A DNA stretch of 64,000 nt from Halobacillus litoralis (lineage in GTDB: Bacteria > Bacillota > Bacilli > Bacillales > Halobacillaceae): the NCBI RefSeq assembly GCF_009856355.1, contig NZ_WMEW01000010.1, positions 79,265 through 143,264 of the forward strand, in the 5' to 3' direction. The translations under genes and the position numbers were made by a program. Each line of letters starts with the position of its first letter. Position 1 is the first letter of the stretch. Below the pieces are notes generated by a model. The model did not search any database, had not been told where the DNA came from, and worked only from the letters and a program-made list of their open reading frames with translations. Positions 35,734-46,171 of the stretch are shown in pieces.

Positions 35734-38082
35734 ATGAATCAAAGAATCCTTCATGTACTTGAATACAAAAAAATTATCGAACAGCTGAACGAGCAGGCAG
35801 CCTCTTCTTTAGGAAAAGAGAAGACAGCGGCACTCAAGCCGTCCTCAGATCTCGACGAAGTGAGACAGCTGCAGAGAGAAACGGATGAAGCCGGCCAGGT
35901 GCTCCGTTTGAAAGGCCACGTCCCTCTTGGTGGAATCTTTGATATTAAGCCGAGCATCAAGCGGACGACCATCGGCGGCACACTGAGTCCGCTGGAGTGT
36001 CTGGATATAGCGAGCACGATTTACGGCGGACGTCAGCTGAAGCGTTTCATCGACGATATGGAAGAGCCTGAAATGCCGATTCTTAGAGAACTGGCAGGCA
36101 GTCTGGTCCCATTAAAGGAACTCGAGCAGGAAATCAGGAACTGTATCGACGAGCATGGAACGGTCATGGATGGAGCTTCTGACAAACTCCGTACCATCCG
36201 CTCCAATATACGTACGTATGAAAGCCGGGTCAGGGACAAAATGGATTCCTTTACAAAATCAAAATCCAAGATGCTCTCAGATTCCATCGTAACGATCCGG
36301 AACGAGCGTTACGTTCTTCCTGTCAAACAGGAATACAGAGGTTCAATCGGAGGGATTGTCCATGACCAGTCCTCTTCGGGTGCCACCTTGTTTATAGAAC
36401 CCCAGTCCGTTGTCGACTTGAACAACAACCTGCAGGAAGCACGTGTGAAGGAAAGAAATGAAATCGAAAAAATTCTGAAAGAACTTTCGGAATCAATTGC
36501 TGAGGAGCACGAAACTTTGTCCTATAACGTGCAGATCCTTGGACAGATCGACTTTATGTTTGCAAGAGCCAAGCTCGGCCAGCAGATGAAAGCTTCCATG
36601 CCAGCGATGAATGATGAAGGCCGGATAAAAATGAAGCAGGCCAGACATCCACTTATTGACGGAGATGAAGTGGTACCGAACGATGTTGAAATCGGTGAGG
36701 ATTACACGTCCATTGTCATCACCGGTCCGAACACCGGGGGGAAGACCGTTACGTTGAAACTGGTCGGTCTTTGTACGCTTATGGCCCAGTCCGGTCTTCA
36801 GGTTCCTGCGCTGGATGGATGTGAACTGGCGGTGTTTAAGGAAGTGTATGCGGATATTGGTGATGAGCAGTCCATAGAACAGAGCTTATCCACGTTCTCC
36901 TCCCATATGACGAACATCGTCGATATTCTAGATAAGGTCGATCACCAATCCCTTGTCTTGTTCGATGAATTAGGAGCAGGCACAGATCCACAGGAAGGGG
37001 CCGCTCTTGCCATGTCTATTCTTGATGAGGTCGTTCAACGGGATGCGCGTGTCATCGCAACGACCCACTATCCAGAGCTGAAAGCTTACGGATATAACCG
37101 TGATGGCGTCATTAATGCGTCTGTGGAATTCGATATCCAGACACTGAAGCCGACGTACCGGCTGCTGATCGGGGTGCCGGGGCGCAGTAACGCTTTTGAG
37201 ATATCCAGGCGTCTTGGATTGAAGGAAGGCGTAATTGAATCCGCGAAAAGCCATATCGGTGTCGATTCACAAAGTGTTGAGAACATGATTGCCTCTCTTG
37301 AAGAGTCTAAGCGGGAAGCGGAGCGCGACTACGAAGAAGCGGAAGAGATGCTCGCCGAGGCAGAGAAGCTGAAGCGTGAACTTGAGGAAAAATGGAACCA
37401 GTTTGAAAATCAGCGGGAAAAGCTGTATGAAAAAGCTGAACAGAAAGCGGAAAAAGCGATCCAGCAGGCCCGTGAGGAAGCGGAAACCATTGTCGGCGAA
37501 ATCCGAAATATGAAAACCCAGTCCCAGATGAAAGAGCACGAGTGGATTGAAGCCCGTAAGATGTTCGATGAGGCCCAGCCTGAGCTGGCGAAGAAAAAGG
37601 CCAAAGAGGCTCCGGCCCCGAAAAAGAAAGAAACGAAAGAACTGAAGCCGGGCGATGAAGTGAAGCTGCTTACGCTCAATCAACAGGGGACCATCGTGGA
37701 CCAGACAGGAAAAAATGAATATCAGGTCCAGGTTGGGGTTATGAAAGTCAAAGCGAAACGAAAAGAACTTGAGTTCGTAAAGGCTAAAGAGCCTTATAAA
37801 GAAAAGCCGATGGCGACGGTCAAAGGCAAAAGTTTTCACGTGAAAACAGAACTGGATCTGCGCGGAGAGCGTTACGAAGATGCTTTGAACCGTTTGGAGA
37901 AATATGTGGATGATGCCCTGCTTGCCGGATATCCGCAAGTATCCATCATTCACGGGAAAGGTACAGGAGCTCTTCGGACAGCCGTCCAGAATTACGCGAA
38001 AAACCATCGGAGCATAGCGGCCCATCGTGCCGGAGGTATGAATGAAGGTGGAAGTGGAGTTACCGTACTGGAACTCCGCTAA
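35734..38082 (+). CDS. mutS2: Endonuclease/ribosome-rescue ATPase MutS2
   Basis: A 782-residue MutS-family protein lacking the mismatch-recognition domain. It has core and clamp regions (about 1-290), an ABC ATPase with Walker A GPNTGGKT and [20 protein letters not shown], a long charged coiled coil (about 515-640) and a KOW-like segment. The C-terminal Smr nuclease domain carries [13 protein letters not shown] and [11 protein letters not shown]. MutS2 suppresses recombination and, in B. subtilis, splits collided ribosomes. AAAGGAG precedes ATG 35734. It is complete and follows polX closely. Confidence 0.96.
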   Translation: MNQRILHVLEYKKIIEQLNEQAASSLGKEKTAALKPSSDLDEVRQLQRETDEAGQVLRLKGHVPLGGIFDIKPSIKRTTIGGTLSPLECLDIASTIYGGRQLKRFIDDMEEPEMPILRELAGSLVPLKELEQEIRNCIDEHGTVMDGASDKLRTIRSNIRTYESRVRDKMDSFTKSKSKMLSDSIVTIRNERYVLPVKQEYRGSIGGIVHDQSSSGATLFIEPQSVVDLNNNLQEARVKERNEIEKILKELSESIAEEHETLSYNVQILGQIDFMFARAKLGQQMKASMPAMNDEGRIKMKQARHPLIDGDEVVPNDVEIGEDYTSIVITGPNTGGKTVTLKLVGLCTLMAQSGLQVPALDGCELAVFKEVYADIGDEQSIEQSLSTFSSHMTNIVDILDKVDHQSLVLFDELGAGTDPQEGAALAMSILDEVVQRDARVIATTHYPELKAYGYNRDGVINASVEFDIQTLKPTYRLLIGVPGRSNAFEISRRLGLKEGVIESAKSHIGVDSQSVENMIASLEESKREAERDYEEAEEMLAEAEKLKRELEEKWNQFENQREKLYEKAEQKAEKAIQQAREEAETIVGEIRNMKTQSQMKEHEWIEARKMFDEAQPELAKKKAKEAPAPKKKETKELKPGDEVKLLTLNQQGTIVDQTGKNEYQVQVGVMKVKAKRKELEFVKAKEPYKEKPMATVKGKSFHVKTELDLRGERYEDALNRLEKYVDDALLAGYPQVSIIHGKGTGALRTAVQNYAKNHRSIAAHRAGGMNEGGSGVTVLELR

Positions 38083-38113
38083 TGTTCAAAGAAAAAGGGG
38101 AGCGGGAGCGAGT

Positions 38114-38521
38114 ATGACTGATTTTTGGGAACATTCGTTAGTGGAAACAGCCGCCAGCTACAGTGTTGTCGTCCTGTGCCTGGTCGTATTCATGGCGATT
38201 TTTGAAATGGTGACTTCCTACAACAACTGGGAAGAAATAAAAAAAGGCAACCTTGCCGTAGCGATGGCTACGGGTGGGAAATTATTCGGAATCGCTAATA
38301 TATTCCGCTTCTCCATTGAACATAATGATGCCCTCACCCAGACGATGGGATGGGGCCTGTATGGCTTTTGTCTCCTGCTTGGCGGGTATTTCATTTTTGA
38401 ATTTTTAACCCCTTCGTTTAAGATTGACGAGGAAATTGCTGCAGACAACCGGGCTGTTGGTTTTATTTCCCTCATCATATCCGTCGGTCTTTCCTATGTC
38501 ATCGGGGCGAATATCATTTAG
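38114..38521 (+). CDS. yshE: DUF350 membrane protein (YshE-like)
   Basis: A 135-residue membrane protein with four TM helices and the DUF350 features: VVVLCLVVFMAIFEMVTSYNNWEEIKKGNLAVAMATGGKLFG split over the first two helices and FELLTPSFKIDEEI-like sequence before the last. The function is unknown. ATG 38114 follows AGCGGGAGCG. An upstream frame reaching into mutS2 is discarded because it overlaps the Smr domain. The position after mutS2 matches yshE of B. subtilis. Confidence 0.85.
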   Translation: MTDFWEHSLVETAASYSVVVLCLVVFMAIFEMVTSYNNWEEIKKGNLAVAMATGGKLFGIANIFRFSIEHNDALTQTMGWGLYGFCLLLGGYFIFEFLTPSFKIDEEIAADNRAVGFISLIISVGLSYVIGANII

Positions 38522-38533
38522 GGAGCGAGTCGT

Positions 38534-38611
38534 TTGGAAACGTTAGCGAAAGTCCTCATGGTCGTTGCCGCTCTATTTCTTATAGTCGGTATTTTATTTT
38601 TCATCATTTAA
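38534..38611 (+). CDS. 25-residue single-TM peptide downstream of yshE
   Basis: TTG 38534 to TAA 38611 encodes METLAKVLMVVAALFLIVGI followed by LFFII: a short charged start and one hydrophobic helix covering nearly the whole peptide. GGGAGCGAG begins at 38521, spaced as a good SD, and only 12 bases separate it from the yshE stop. It ends before the next terminator. It could be a genuine small membrane protein cotranscribed with yshE; without comparative data this remains a candidate. Confidence 0.5.
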   Translation: METLAKVLMVVAALFLIVGILFFII

Positions 38612-38668
38612 GAACAAGCTGTTGTTCAACCAGGTGCATTGGAATTTGAACTTGAAGAGACAGGGAGC

Positions 38669-38699
38669 ATTCACCGGGGGAGTCCTCCGGTGAATTTCT
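38669..38699 (+). terminator. Intrinsic terminator after yshE and the small peptide
   Basis: ATTCACCGG (38669-38677) and CCGGTGAAT (38687-38695) form a perfect 9-bp stem followed by TTCTTTG. Confidence 0.75.
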
Positions 38700-38748
38700 T
38701 TGTTTCATGTAGTTTTCTGTCAAATATTCTCAAAATTTTAAATTTTAT

Positions 38749-38777
38749 TTCAAATGTGGGGGAAGTGTCGTTATAAT
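38749..38777 (+). promoter_or_regulatory. Sigma-A promoter of lcfA
   Basis: TTCAAA (38749-38754), 17 bases, TATAAT (38772-38777), 32 bases upstream of the start. No FadR operator is visible in this promoter region. Confidence 0.72.
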
Positions 38778-38809
38778 AGAAGAGAAGTTAAAAAAGGGGG
38801 CATGTGAGT

Positions 38810-40513
38810 ATGACAGACTTTCAGCGTCCATGGCACAAGTATTACCCGCCGGAAGTACCGGTGGAAATGGAGTACGACCAACGTCCACTGCAGGATTACC
38901 TGCGCGATACAGCCCAAGATTACGGAGAAAAGAAAGCGCTTTATTTTATGGGCAAGGAGCTTTCCTATAAGGAGGTATATGACCAGTCCCTCGCTGTAGC
39001 GAGCTACCTGCAGCAGCTGGGTGTGGAAAAAGGGGACCGTGTATCCATTATGCTTCCCAACTGCCCGCAGTCAGTCGTCGCATATTATGGTGTGCTTTTG
39101 GCGGGAGGGATCGTCGTTCAGACCAATCCGCTGTATATGGAAAGGGAGCTGGAGTACCAGATGAAGGACTCCGGAGCGAAGGTGATCATCTGTCTGGATA
39201 TCCTTTATCCGAAAGCGGCAAATGTGAAACCGGAGACCGATCTGGAACATATCATTGTTACGGGGATAAAGGATTATCTTCCATTTCCAAAGAATAAGAT
39301 TTATCCTTTTATACAGAAGCGTCAGTATCAGGTTCTCGTTAAACCGGAACAATCCACAGACACTCACCTTTGGACCCACCTTTTGAAGGAGAGCACACGT
39401 GAGGTGAAACCTGTAGAGGTCGACCCTTTGGAGGATCTGGCTCTGCTTCAGTACACCGGCGGTACAACGGGCTTTCCGAAGGGAGTTATGCTGACTCATT
39501 ACAATTTGATCGTTAATACGCAGATGGCAAAGAAATGGTTGTACAAATGCAGGGACGGCGAAGAGCGGGTGCTTGCCATCCTTCCATTCTTCCATGTGTA
39601 CGGCATGACCTCTGTGATGAATCTGTCAGTCATGATGGGCAACAAAATGATCCTTATGCCGAAATTTGATGCCGAGGCCGTTTTGAAAGTGATTGAGAAG
39701 CAGCGCCCAACGCTGTTCCCGGGAGCCCCGACCATTTATATTGCCCTGTTGAACCACCCGAATCTGAAGAAATATGACCTTTCCTCGATTGAAGCCTGTA
39801 TCAGCGGCTCTGCCCCGCTCCCTGTTGAAGTGCAGGAGCAGTTCGAGAAGATTACCGGAGGCCGGCTCGTCGAGGGATACGGTTTAACGGAAACGTCTCC
39901 GACGACGCATTCCAACCTCATATGGGGGCATCGGATCAGCGGAAGCATCGGCATTCCGTGGCCGGACACAGATTCGAAGATTTTCAAAATGGATGCAGAT
40001 GAAGAAGCGGACTACGGGGAAATCGGGGAAATTGTCGTTAAAGGTCCCCAGGTGATGAAGGGGTATTGGAACCGTCCGGAGGAAACGGCCCAGGTGTTAA
40101 GTGAAGATGGCTGGTTCCGTACGGGCGACATGGGCTATATGAATGAAGACGGTTATTTCTATATTGTCGACCGCAAGAAGGATATGATCATTGCCGGCGG
40201 ATACAACATTTATCCGCGCGAGGTGGAGGAAGTGCTGTACGAACATTCTGAAGTGCAGGAAGCGGTAGTTGTGGGTGTACCTGATCCGTACAGAGGAGAA
40301 ACAGTCAAAGCCTTCATTGTAAGAAAACAGGGCAGTGATATAACAGAGGATGAGCTGAATGAGTTCTGTCGTAAACATATGGCCTCCTTCAAAGCACCGA
40401 GGCTTTATGAGTTCAGAGAGGAGCTTCCGAAGACGGCTGTAGGGAAAATTCTCCGCCGTCAGCTCGTGGAGGAGGAAAAGGCGAAATATGAAGAATCCGA
40501 AAGTATTCAGTAA
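38810..40513 (+). CDS. lcfA: Long-chain fatty acid-CoA ligase
   Basis: Activates fatty acids to acyl-CoA for beta-oxidation. It is a 567-residue ANL-superfamily adenylating enzyme with P-loop LLQYTGGTTGFPKGVMLTH split across A3, the VEGYGLTETSP A5 motif, GWFRTGDMGYM (A7), VDRKKDMIIAGGYNIYPREVE (A8) and the catalytic Lys in KTAVGKILRR (A10). ATG 38810 is about nine bases after AAGGGGG; GTG 38804 is only three bases from it. It is followed by fadR, fadB and etfBA, the Bacillus fatty-acid degradation cluster. Confidence 0.95.
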   Translation: MTDFQRPWHKYYPPEVPVEMEYDQRPLQDYLRDTAQDYGEKKALYFMGKELSYKEVYDQSLAVASYLQQLGVEKGDRVSIMLPNCPQSVVAYYGVLLAGGIVVQTNPLYMERELEYQMKDSGAKVIICLDILYPKAANVKPETDLEHIIVTGIKDYLPFPKNKIYPFIQKRQYQVLVKPEQSTDTHLWTHLLKESTREVKPVEVDPLEDLALLQYTGGTTGFPKGVMLTHYNLIVNTQMAKKWLYKCRDGEERVLAILPFFHVYGMTSVMNLSVMMGNKMILMPKFDAEAVLKVIEKQRPTLFPGAPTIYIALLNHPNLKKYDLSSIEACISGSAPLPVEVQEQFEKITGGRLVEGYGLTETSPTTHSNLIWGHRISGSIGIPWPDTDSKIFKMDADEEADYGEIGEIVVKGPQVMKGYWNRPEETAQVLSEDGWFRTGDMGYMNEDGYFYIVDRKKDMIIAGGYNIYPREVEEVLYEHSEVQEAVVVGVPDPYRGETVKAFIVRKQGSDITEDELNEFCRKHMASFKAPRLYEFREELPKTAVGKILRRQLVEEEKAKYEESESIQ

Positions 40514-40528
40514 ACCTGAAAAAGAAAG

Positions 40529-40557
40529 TTGACAGAATATTTCCTTGAATGTAATAT
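40529..40557 (+). promoter_or_regulatory. Sigma-A promoter of fadR-fadB-etfBA
   Basis: TTGACA (40529-40534), 17 bases, TAATAT (40552-40557). The FadR operator begins seven bases downstream, so repressor would sit on the start of transcription. Confidence 0.78.
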
Positions 40558-40563
40558 AATAAG

Positions 40564-40581
40564 TGAATGATGATTCATTCA
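40564..40581. promoter_or_regulatory. fadR: FadR operator
   Basis: TGAATGA (40564-40570) and TCATTCA (40575-40581) form a perfect palindrome with a 4-base centre, the known B. subtilis FadR (YsiA) box. It lies between the fadR promoter and the fadR start, predicting autoregulation relieved by long-chain acyl-CoA. Confidence 0.88.
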
Positions 40582-40612
40582 TTTTCAGTATGCAGATCAA
40601 GGAGATAGACAC

Positions 40613-41215
40613 ATGAAAAAAAATAAACCGAAATTCAAACAGATTATAGATGCAGCGGTCGAAGTCATTGCTGAAAATGGGTACCACTCCTCGCAGGTAT
40701 CAAAGATAGCCAAAAAAGCGGGAGTAGCTGACGGCACCATTTATTTGTACTTCAAAAACAAGGAAGATATCCTCGTTTCACTGTTCCAGGAGAAAATGGG
40801 GCAGTTCATAGAAAAAATCGAGCAGGAAACCACCTCCAGGCAGTCAGCGGATGAAAAGCTTCATACGCTGATCCACACCCATTTTGAGCAGCTGGCTGCC
40901 GATCACCATCTGGCTATAGTCACCCAGTTGGAGCTGAGACAGTCAAACAAGGACTTAAGACAGAAAATCAACAATGTCTTAAAGCGCTATTTGAATGTCA
41001 TCGACCAAATTGTCGACGAAGGTGTGGAGGAAGGACTGTTCCGGAATGGCTTGGACCGCCGTCTTGTACGTCAGATGATTTTCGGGATGATGGATGAGAC
41101 GGTGACCAACTGGGTCATGAAGGATCAGCGTTATAACATAGTAGACCAGGCAAGTGAAGTCCATAGCTTGATTATCTATGGATTAGCCCGGAATCGTGAA
41201 GAAGAGGAGAGGTAA
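40613..41215 (+). CDS. fadR: TetR-family fatty acid degradation repressor FadR
   Basis: A 200-residue TetR-type repressor with an N-terminal helix-turn-helix (about 8-55: IIDAAVEVIAENGYHSSQVSKIAKKAGVADGTIYLYFKNKEDI) split over the usual helices and a C-terminal acyl-CoA-binding domain. In B. subtilis it represses beta-oxidation genes and is released by long-chain acyl-CoA. AAGGAG precedes ATG 40613. A perfect FadR box and a consensus-type promoter lie directly upstream, while the adjacent lcfA has its own promoter without a box. fadB begins two bases after its stop. Confidence 0.93.
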   Translation: MKKNKPKFKQIIDAAVEVIAENGYHSSQVSKIAKKAGVADGTIYLYFKNKEDILVSLFQEKMGQFIEKIEQETTSRQSADEKLHTLIHTHFEQLAADHHLAIVTQLELRQSNKDLRQKINNVLKRYLNVIDQIVDEGVEEGLFRNGLDRRLVRQMIFGMMDETVTNWVMKDQRYNIVDQASEVHSLIIYGLARNREEEER

Positions 41216-41217
41216 TT

Positions 41218-41988
41218 TTGTCAACGTTAACGATGGAAATCCATAACCATGTCGCTGAAATCACCCTGCAGAGTCCGCCGGCCAATGCCCTGTCCACTCA
41301 TATTCTCCAGGATCTTTCCAAGGAGCTGGATAAGGTGGAAAACGATGCCTCTGTGAAGGCCATCCTTCTCAAAGGAGAGGGGAGGTTCTTCTCGGCCGGG
41401 GCTGACATTAAGGAATTCACGACCCTGCAGGGAGCGGATGACTATAAGTCATTGTCCTCCAAAGGGCAGCAGCTTTTCCAACGGATTGAGAATTTCCACG
41501 TCCCTGTGATCGCATCGATCCACGGGGCGGCCCTTGGAGGCGGTCTGGAGCTTGCAATGGCCTGCCACATCCGCTATGCCGCAGAAGATGCCAAGCTCGG
41601 CCTTCCGGAAATCAACCTTGGAATTATACCAGGTTTTGCAGGAACACAGCGGCTGCCAAGATACGTCGGAGCAGCTAAAGCTTATGAAATGATTTTGACG
41701 GGTGTTCCGATTACCGGGCAGGAAGCAGCGGCCGCCGGCTTGGTCAATAAGAGCTTTTCTGCTGAGGAAGTGCATGAGGAAGCCTCCAGACTGGCTGCTG
41801 CTATTGCAGAGAAAAGTGGTCCGACGATCCATCATGTGATGAATCTCGTTCCGATGACACACAATCCTCAATTCGGGGAAGGAAACCGTGCGGAGGCGGA
41901 AGCGTTTGGCGATGTATTTGGAAAAGAGGATGCTAAAGAAGGCATCCAGGCGTTTATCGAGAAGAGAAAACCTGATTTCAAACATTAA
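41218..41988 (+). CDS. fadB: Enoyl-CoA hydratase
   Basis: Hydrates enoyl-CoA in beta-oxidation. The 256-residue crotonase-fold protein has the oxyanion-hole segments FFSAGADIKEF and HGAALGGGLELAMACHIRYA, and the catalytic acid region LPEINLGIIPGFAGTQRLPR with both glutamate positions typical of active hydratases. TTG 41218 is the start, preceded by GAGGAGAGG at the end of fadR; the near-zero spacing implies coupling. etfB follows after 21 bases. Confidence 0.92.
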   Translation: MSTLTMEIHNHVAEITLQSPPANALSTHILQDLSKELDKVENDASVKAILLKGEGRFFSAGADIKEFTTLQGADDYKSLSSKGQQLFQRIENFHVPVIASIHGAALGGGLELAMACHIRYAAEDAKLGLPEINLGIIPGFAGTQRLPRYVGAAKAYEMILTGVPITGQEAAAAGLVNKSFSAEEVHEEASRLAAAIAEKSGPTIHHVMNLVPMTHNPQFGEGNRAEAEAFGDVFGKEDAKEGIQAFIEKRKPDFKH

Positions 41989-42009
41989 TGCTTTAGGAGG
42001 TCATAGACA

Positions 42010-42783
42010 ATGAACATTTATGTACTGCTTAAAAGAACGTTTGATACAGAGGAAAAGATCGCGGTCAACGGTGGAGCGATTGCCGAGGATGGAGCTGAAT
42101 ACATCATCAATCCTTATGACGAATATGCTGTGGAAGAAGCGATCAATCTACGTGATGCCCATGGCGGTGAGGTTACGGTGGTAACCATTGGTGAAGAAGA
42201 TGCTGAGAAACAGCTCCGCACAGCTCTGGCGATGGGAGCGGACAAAGCGGTCCTGGTCAATACAGAGGATGATCTTGAAGAAGGAGATCAGTTTACAACC
42301 GTTAAGATTCTGGAAGCTTTCTTCGAAGATAAGGAAGCCGACATCATTTTAGCCGGTAACGTAGCGATTGATGAGGCCAGCGGTCAGGTCGGTCCCCGCC
42401 TTGCCGAACGCCTGGATATGGCCTGTGTGACGACGATTACGAAGATCGATGTCGACGGAAGCACCGTCAATATTGAGCGTGACGTGGAGGGTGATGTGGA
42501 GAAAGTGGAAACATCCCTGCCGCTACTGGTTACCTGCCAGCAAGGGTTGAATGAACCGCGCTATCCATCTCTTCCAGGAATTATGAAGGCGAAGAAGAAA
42601 CCGTTGGAAGAGCTTGAAATTGACGATCTTGATCTGGATGAAGACGATGTCGAAGCGAAGACCACCACCATGGAAATTTTCCTTCCACCTGCGAAAGAAG
42701 CCGGAAAGGTTCTTGAAGGGGAAGTCGATGATCAGGTTAAAGAATTGGTATCTTTACTAAAAACCGAAGCGAAGGTCCTGTAA
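42010..42783 (+). CDS. etfB: Electron transfer flavoprotein beta subunit
   Basis: The 257-residue beta subunit of the FAD/AMP-containing heterodimer that takes electrons from acyl-CoA dehydrogenases. Family features are the start MNIYVLLKRTFDTEEKI, the AMP-site region with DAHGGEVTVVTIG and ALAMGADKAVLV, the ETF-beta signature around VETSLPLLVTCQQGLNEPRYP and the C-terminal arm. GGAGGTC precedes ATG 42010. It is adjacent to etfA in the fad operon. Confidence 0.95.
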   Translation: MNIYVLLKRTFDTEEKIAVNGGAIAEDGAEYIINPYDEYAVEEAINLRDAHGGEVTVVTIGEEDAEKQLRTALAMGADKAVLVNTEDDLEEGDQFTTVKILEAFFEDKEADIILAGNVAIDEASGQVGPRLAERLDMACVTTITKIDVDGSTVNIERDVEGDVEKVETSLPLLVTCQQGLNEPRYPSLPGIMKAKKKPLEELEIDDLDLDEDDVEAKTTTMEIFLPPAKEAGKVLEGEVDDQVKELVSLLKTEAKVL

Positions 42784-42810
42784 ATAGACAAAGGGAAAGG
42801 AGAATGGGTT

Positions 42811-43791
42811 ATGAGCAAAAAAGTATTGGTCATTGGAGAAGCTAGAGAGGGGTCCCTGCGTAATGTAACTTTTGAAGCCATTGCTGCAGCAAATATCGTC
42901 AGTGACGGCGGTGAAGTGGTCGGTGTACTCTGCGGGGATGGAGAATTGAAGGAAATGGCACAGGAAATGGTGTATTACGGCGCGGCACGTGTTATCACCG
43001 TTTCGAACCCTGAATTGAAAACGTATACATCCGACGGATACGCCCAGGCGGTCCACCAGGTCATTGAAGATGAATCTCCCGAAGGCATCATTATGGGCCA
43101 TACGGCGATTGGGAAGGACTTAACACCGAAGCTTGCCAGCAGGCTGGAGTCCGGACTGATTTCAGATGCTACGGAAGTGACAGCCGAAAGCGGCGACATC
43201 GTCTTCACACGGCCGATTTATTCCGGTAAAGCCTTTGAAAAGAAAAAGATTACAGACGGATTGGTTTTTGCCACCATCCGCCCGAATAACATCCCGGCGT
43301 TGAATCGTGACGATTCTTTGACCGGCGCGGTATCTGAGAAGGATGTCCAGATTTCCAATATCCGTACCATCATTAAAGAAGTGTTGAGAAAATCCTCGGA
43401 CGGTGTGGATTTGTCCGAAGCCAAAGTGATTGTGGCCGGCGGGCGCGGAGTGAAAAGCGCAGAAGGATTCGAACCGCTTGAAAAGCTGGCAGAAGTCCTT
43501 GGCGGAACGGTGGGGGCTTCCCGCGGGGCCTGTGATGCGGGTTACTGCGACTACTCCCTCCAGATCGGGCAGACAGGGAAGGTTGTTACACCGGATCTGT
43601 ACATTGCCTGCGGTATTTCCGGTGCGATCCAGCACTTAGCCGGGATGTCCAATTCCAAGGTCATTGTAGCAGTCAATAAGGATCCGGAAGCGAACATTTT
43701 CAATGTCGCTGACTACGGCATCGTCGGTGACTTGTTCGACGTCATTCCGAAATTGACAGAAGAAATCAAACAGATGAAAGTAAACGCATAG
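42811..43791 (+). CDS. etfA: Electron transfer flavoprotein alpha subunit
   Basis: The 326-residue FAD-binding subunit. The C-terminal domain carries the FAD-binding hallmarks [20 protein letters not shown] (split here from [15 protein letters not shown]) and [20 protein letters not shown], followed by AIQHLAGM and [12 protein letters not shown]. The N-terminal domain pairs with EtfB. AAAGGAGAA precedes ATG 42811. A perfect terminator follows within a few bases, ending the fadR-fadB-etfB-etfA unit. Confidence 0.96.
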   Translation: MSKKVLVIGEAREGSLRNVTFEAIAAANIVSDGGEVVGVLCGDGELKEMAQEMVYYGAARVITVSNPELKTYTSDGYAQAVHQVIEDESPEGIIMGHTAIGKDLTPKLASRLESGLISDATEVTAESGDIVFTRPIYSGKAFEKKKITDGLVFATIRPNNIPALNRDDSLTGAVSEKDVQISNIRTIIKEVLRKSSDGVDLSEAKVIVAGGRGVKSAEGFEPLEKLAEVLGGTVGASRGACDAGYCDYSLQIGQTGKVVTPDLYIACGISGAIQHLAGMSNSKVIVAVNKDPEANIFNVADYGIVGDLFDVIPKLTEEIKQMKVNA

Positions 43792-43794
43792 GAA

Positions 43795-43828
43795 AAAGCC
43801 GAAGCCGATGATTTGGCTTCGGCTTTAT
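43795..43828 (+). terminator. Intrinsic terminator after etfA
   Basis: AAAGCCGAAGCC (43795-43806) and GGCTTCGGCTTT (43815-43826) form a perfect 12-bp stem followed by a short T-rich stretch. Confidence 0.85.
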
Positions 43829-43924
43829 TCCATGTTTAAATAAGGGTATAAACAAAATATTAGTCACTAACAATAGATAGTGATATACTTTTTACAGACT
43901 AAAAGGTCGAGGAGGAATTATAGT

Positions 43925-44239
43925 ATGGCAATTGTAAAAGCTACTGATCAAACATTTACAGAAGAAACAGGCCAGGGACTTGTCCTTGCAGATTTCTGGG
44001 CACCATGGTGCGGACCTTGTAAAATGATCGCTCCTGTATTGGAAGAAATCGATGCGGAAATGAGCGACCAGGTAAAAATCGTGAAACTCGATGTTGATGA
44101 AAACCAGGAAACAGCTGGTAAATTCGGCGTTATGAGTATCCCGACACTGCTTCTTTTCAAAGACGGCCAGGTTGTTGACCAGGTAATCGGCTTCCAGCCT
44201 AAAGAAGCGCTAACTGAAATCATTACGAAACATGCCTGA
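43925..44239 (+). CDS. trxA: Thioredoxin
   Basis: General cytosolic disulfide reductase. The 104-residue protein has the active site WCGPC in [14 protein letters not shown], the cis-proline loop MSIPTLLLF and the usual C-terminal helix. GAGGAATTAT precedes ATG 43925; the frame is open upstream but without an SD. It lies between etfA and uvrC as in B. subtilis, with a terminator on each side. A possible -10 TATACT lies about 40 bases upstream, with no clear -35. Confidence 0.97.
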   Translation: MAIVKATDQTFTEETGQGLVLADFWAPWCGPCKMIAPVLEEIDAEMSDQVKIVKLDVDENQETAGKFGVMSIPTLLLFKDGQVVDQVIGFQPKEALTEIITKHA

Positions 44240-44258
44240 GTAAAAAGGTGATCGTAGA

Positions 44259-44288
44259 AAGCCGCGCTGTATGCAGCGCGGCTTTTAT
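44259..44288 (+). terminator. Intrinsic terminator after trxA
   Basis: AAGCCGCGCTG (44259-44269) and CAGCGCGGCTT (44274-44284) form a perfect 11-bp stem with a 4-base loop followed by TTA. Confidence 0.85.
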
Positions 44289-44356
44289 CATGCATAAATG
44301 TACCGGTCGTGTGGTACTTTCATTATATATCCTTCTGACAGTATGGAGTGAAAACG

Positions 44357-46171
44357 ATGAATTCAACGATTAAGGAGAAACTGGCCGTTTTACCAGACCA
44401 GCCCGGCTGTTATTTAATGAAAGATAAGCACGGGACAATTATTTATGTGGGGAAATCGAAAGTATTGAAGAACCGCGTGCGTTCCTACTTTACCGGGGCG
44501 CATGACGGAAAGACCCAGCGTCTAGTACGAGAAATCGTCAACTTTGAATACATTGTCACAACCTCTGAAATAGAGGCACTGATTCTTGAGATGAATCTGA
44601 TCAAAAAGTATGATCCGAAATACAATGTTCTATTGAAAGATGATAAAACGTACCCGTACTTAAAGGTGACCGGCGAACGGCATCCACGGTTGATCGTAAC
44701 GAGGAATGTGAAGAAAGATAAGGGGAAATACTTCGGCCCCTATCCGAACGTCATTGCGGCAAGGGAAACGAAGAAACTGCTCGACCGGCTGTATCCATTA
44801 AGGAAATGCAATACGATGCCGGACCGTGTCTGCTTGTATTACCATATGCATCAATGTTTAGGTCCCTGTGAGTATAAGGTTACAAAACAAACGAATGATG
44901 AAATCGTCCAGCAGATTACTTCCTTCCTGAACGGTGGCCATAAGGAAATCAAAAAAGATTTGAAACAGAAAATGCTTGATGCGTCTGAGGAACTGGATTT
45001 TGAGCGCGCCAAGGAACTCAGGGACCAGATTGAGCACATTGAATCGGTTATGGAACAGCAGAAGATGACGATGAACGATCAAGTGGACCGGGATATTTTC
45101 GGATACAGCTACGATAAAGGGTGGATGTGTGTCCAGGTTTTCTTCATCCGTCAGGGTAAGCTGATCGAACGCGACGTTTCTCTGTTTCCATTCTTTGATG
45201 ATCCGGAAGAGACCTTCCTCAGCTATATCGCCAGGTTTTACCTGCACCAGAACCACCCGTATCCGAAGCAGGTGCTTGTCCCTGTTGCGACGAACGTCGA
45301 TGTGCTCGAAGGGGCGATCGATACGAAAGTGATGATTCCGATGCGCGGACGTAAAAAGGAACTGGTGGAGCTGGCGATGAAAAATGCGAAGATCTCGCTC
45401 GAAGAGAAATTCGCCTTGATTGAACGGGATGAGGAACGGACGATCAAAGCGGTGGAATCGCTGGGAGAGAAGCTTCATATTGAAACCCCGCACCGGATCG
45501 AGGCGTTTGATAACTCCAATATTCAGGGAGCGGATCCAGTTTCGGCGATGGTCGTATTTACAGACGGACGTGCGGATAAAAAAGAATACAGAAAGTACAA
45601 AGTCCGTGATGTCAAAGGACCGGATGATTATGAGACGATGCGGGAAGTCATCCGGAGGCGCTACCAGCGTGTCTTAAAAGAAGACCTTCCACTGCCGGAT
45701 CTGATTGTGGTAGATGGAGGGAAAGGACAGATGTCCGCCGCGCTAGATGTGCTGGAAAATGAACTGGGGATTGATGTACCACTCTGCGGACTTGCCAAGG
45801 ATGATAAACACAAAACGAGTGAGCTGCTGTATGGAGATCCACCTTCCCCAATAGACCTGGATAGAAAATCGCAGGAATTCTACCTCGTCCAAAGAATCCA
45901 GGATGAAGTACACCGGTTTGCGATTTCCTTCCACAGGCAGCTACGCGGAAAAGGGGCCATCCAGTCCGAGCTGGATAACATCCCGGGTGTCGGTCAAAAG
46001 CGGAGACGCCTCCTGCTTCGACACTTCAAGTCCGTCACAGAAATTAAGGAAGCGGATATTCAGTCGATTACGAAGCTCGGTATCCCGGAACCTGTAGCCA
46101 ATACGATTCTTATCCATTTGAATGACAACCAGGAAGACCCGGATGAACAAGAAGAACCAGCTGAAGAATAA
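44357..46171 (+). CDS. uvrC: Excinuclease ABC subunit C
   Basis: Makes both incisions in nucleotide excision repair. The 604-residue protein has an N-terminal GIY-YIG nuclease domain ([23 protein letters not shown] motif, about 17-100) and a UVR/UvrB-binding motif ([17 protein letters not shown], about 205-235). The RNase H-like endonuclease domain carries [20 protein letters not shown] and [11 protein letters not shown], and a C-terminal helix-hairpin-helix pair has [19 protein letters not shown] 44357 follows TGGAGTG with good spacing; GTG 44348 belongs to that SD. Confidence 0.96.
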   Translation: MNSTIKEKLAVLPDQPGCYLMKDKHGTIIYVGKSKVLKNRVRSYFTGAHDGKTQRLVREIVNFEYIVTTSEIEALILEMNLIKKYDPKYNVLLKDDKTYPYLKVTGERHPRLIVTRNVKKDKGKYFGPYPNVIAARETKKLLDRLYPLRKCNTMPDRVCLYYHMHQCLGPCEYKVTKQTNDEIVQQITSFLNGGHKEIKKDLKQKMLDASEELDFERAKELRDQIEHIESVMEQQKMTMNDQVDRDIFGYSYDKGWMCVQVFFIRQGKLIERDVSLFPFFDDPEETFLSYIARFYLHQNHPYPKQVLVPVATNVDVLEGAIDTKVMIPMRGRKKELVELAMKNAKISLEEKFALIERDEERTIKAVESLGEKLHIETPHRIEAFDNSNIQGADPVSAMVVFTDGRADKKEYRKYKVRDVKGPDDYETMREVIRRRYQRVLKEDLPLPDLIVVDGGKGQMSAALDVLENELGIDVPLCGLAKDDKHKTSELLYGDPPSPIDLDRKSQEFYLVQRIQDEVHRFAISFHRQLRGKGAIQSELDNIPGVGQKRRRLLLRHFKSVTEIKEADIQSITKLGIPEPVANTILIHLNDNQEDPDEQEEPAEE

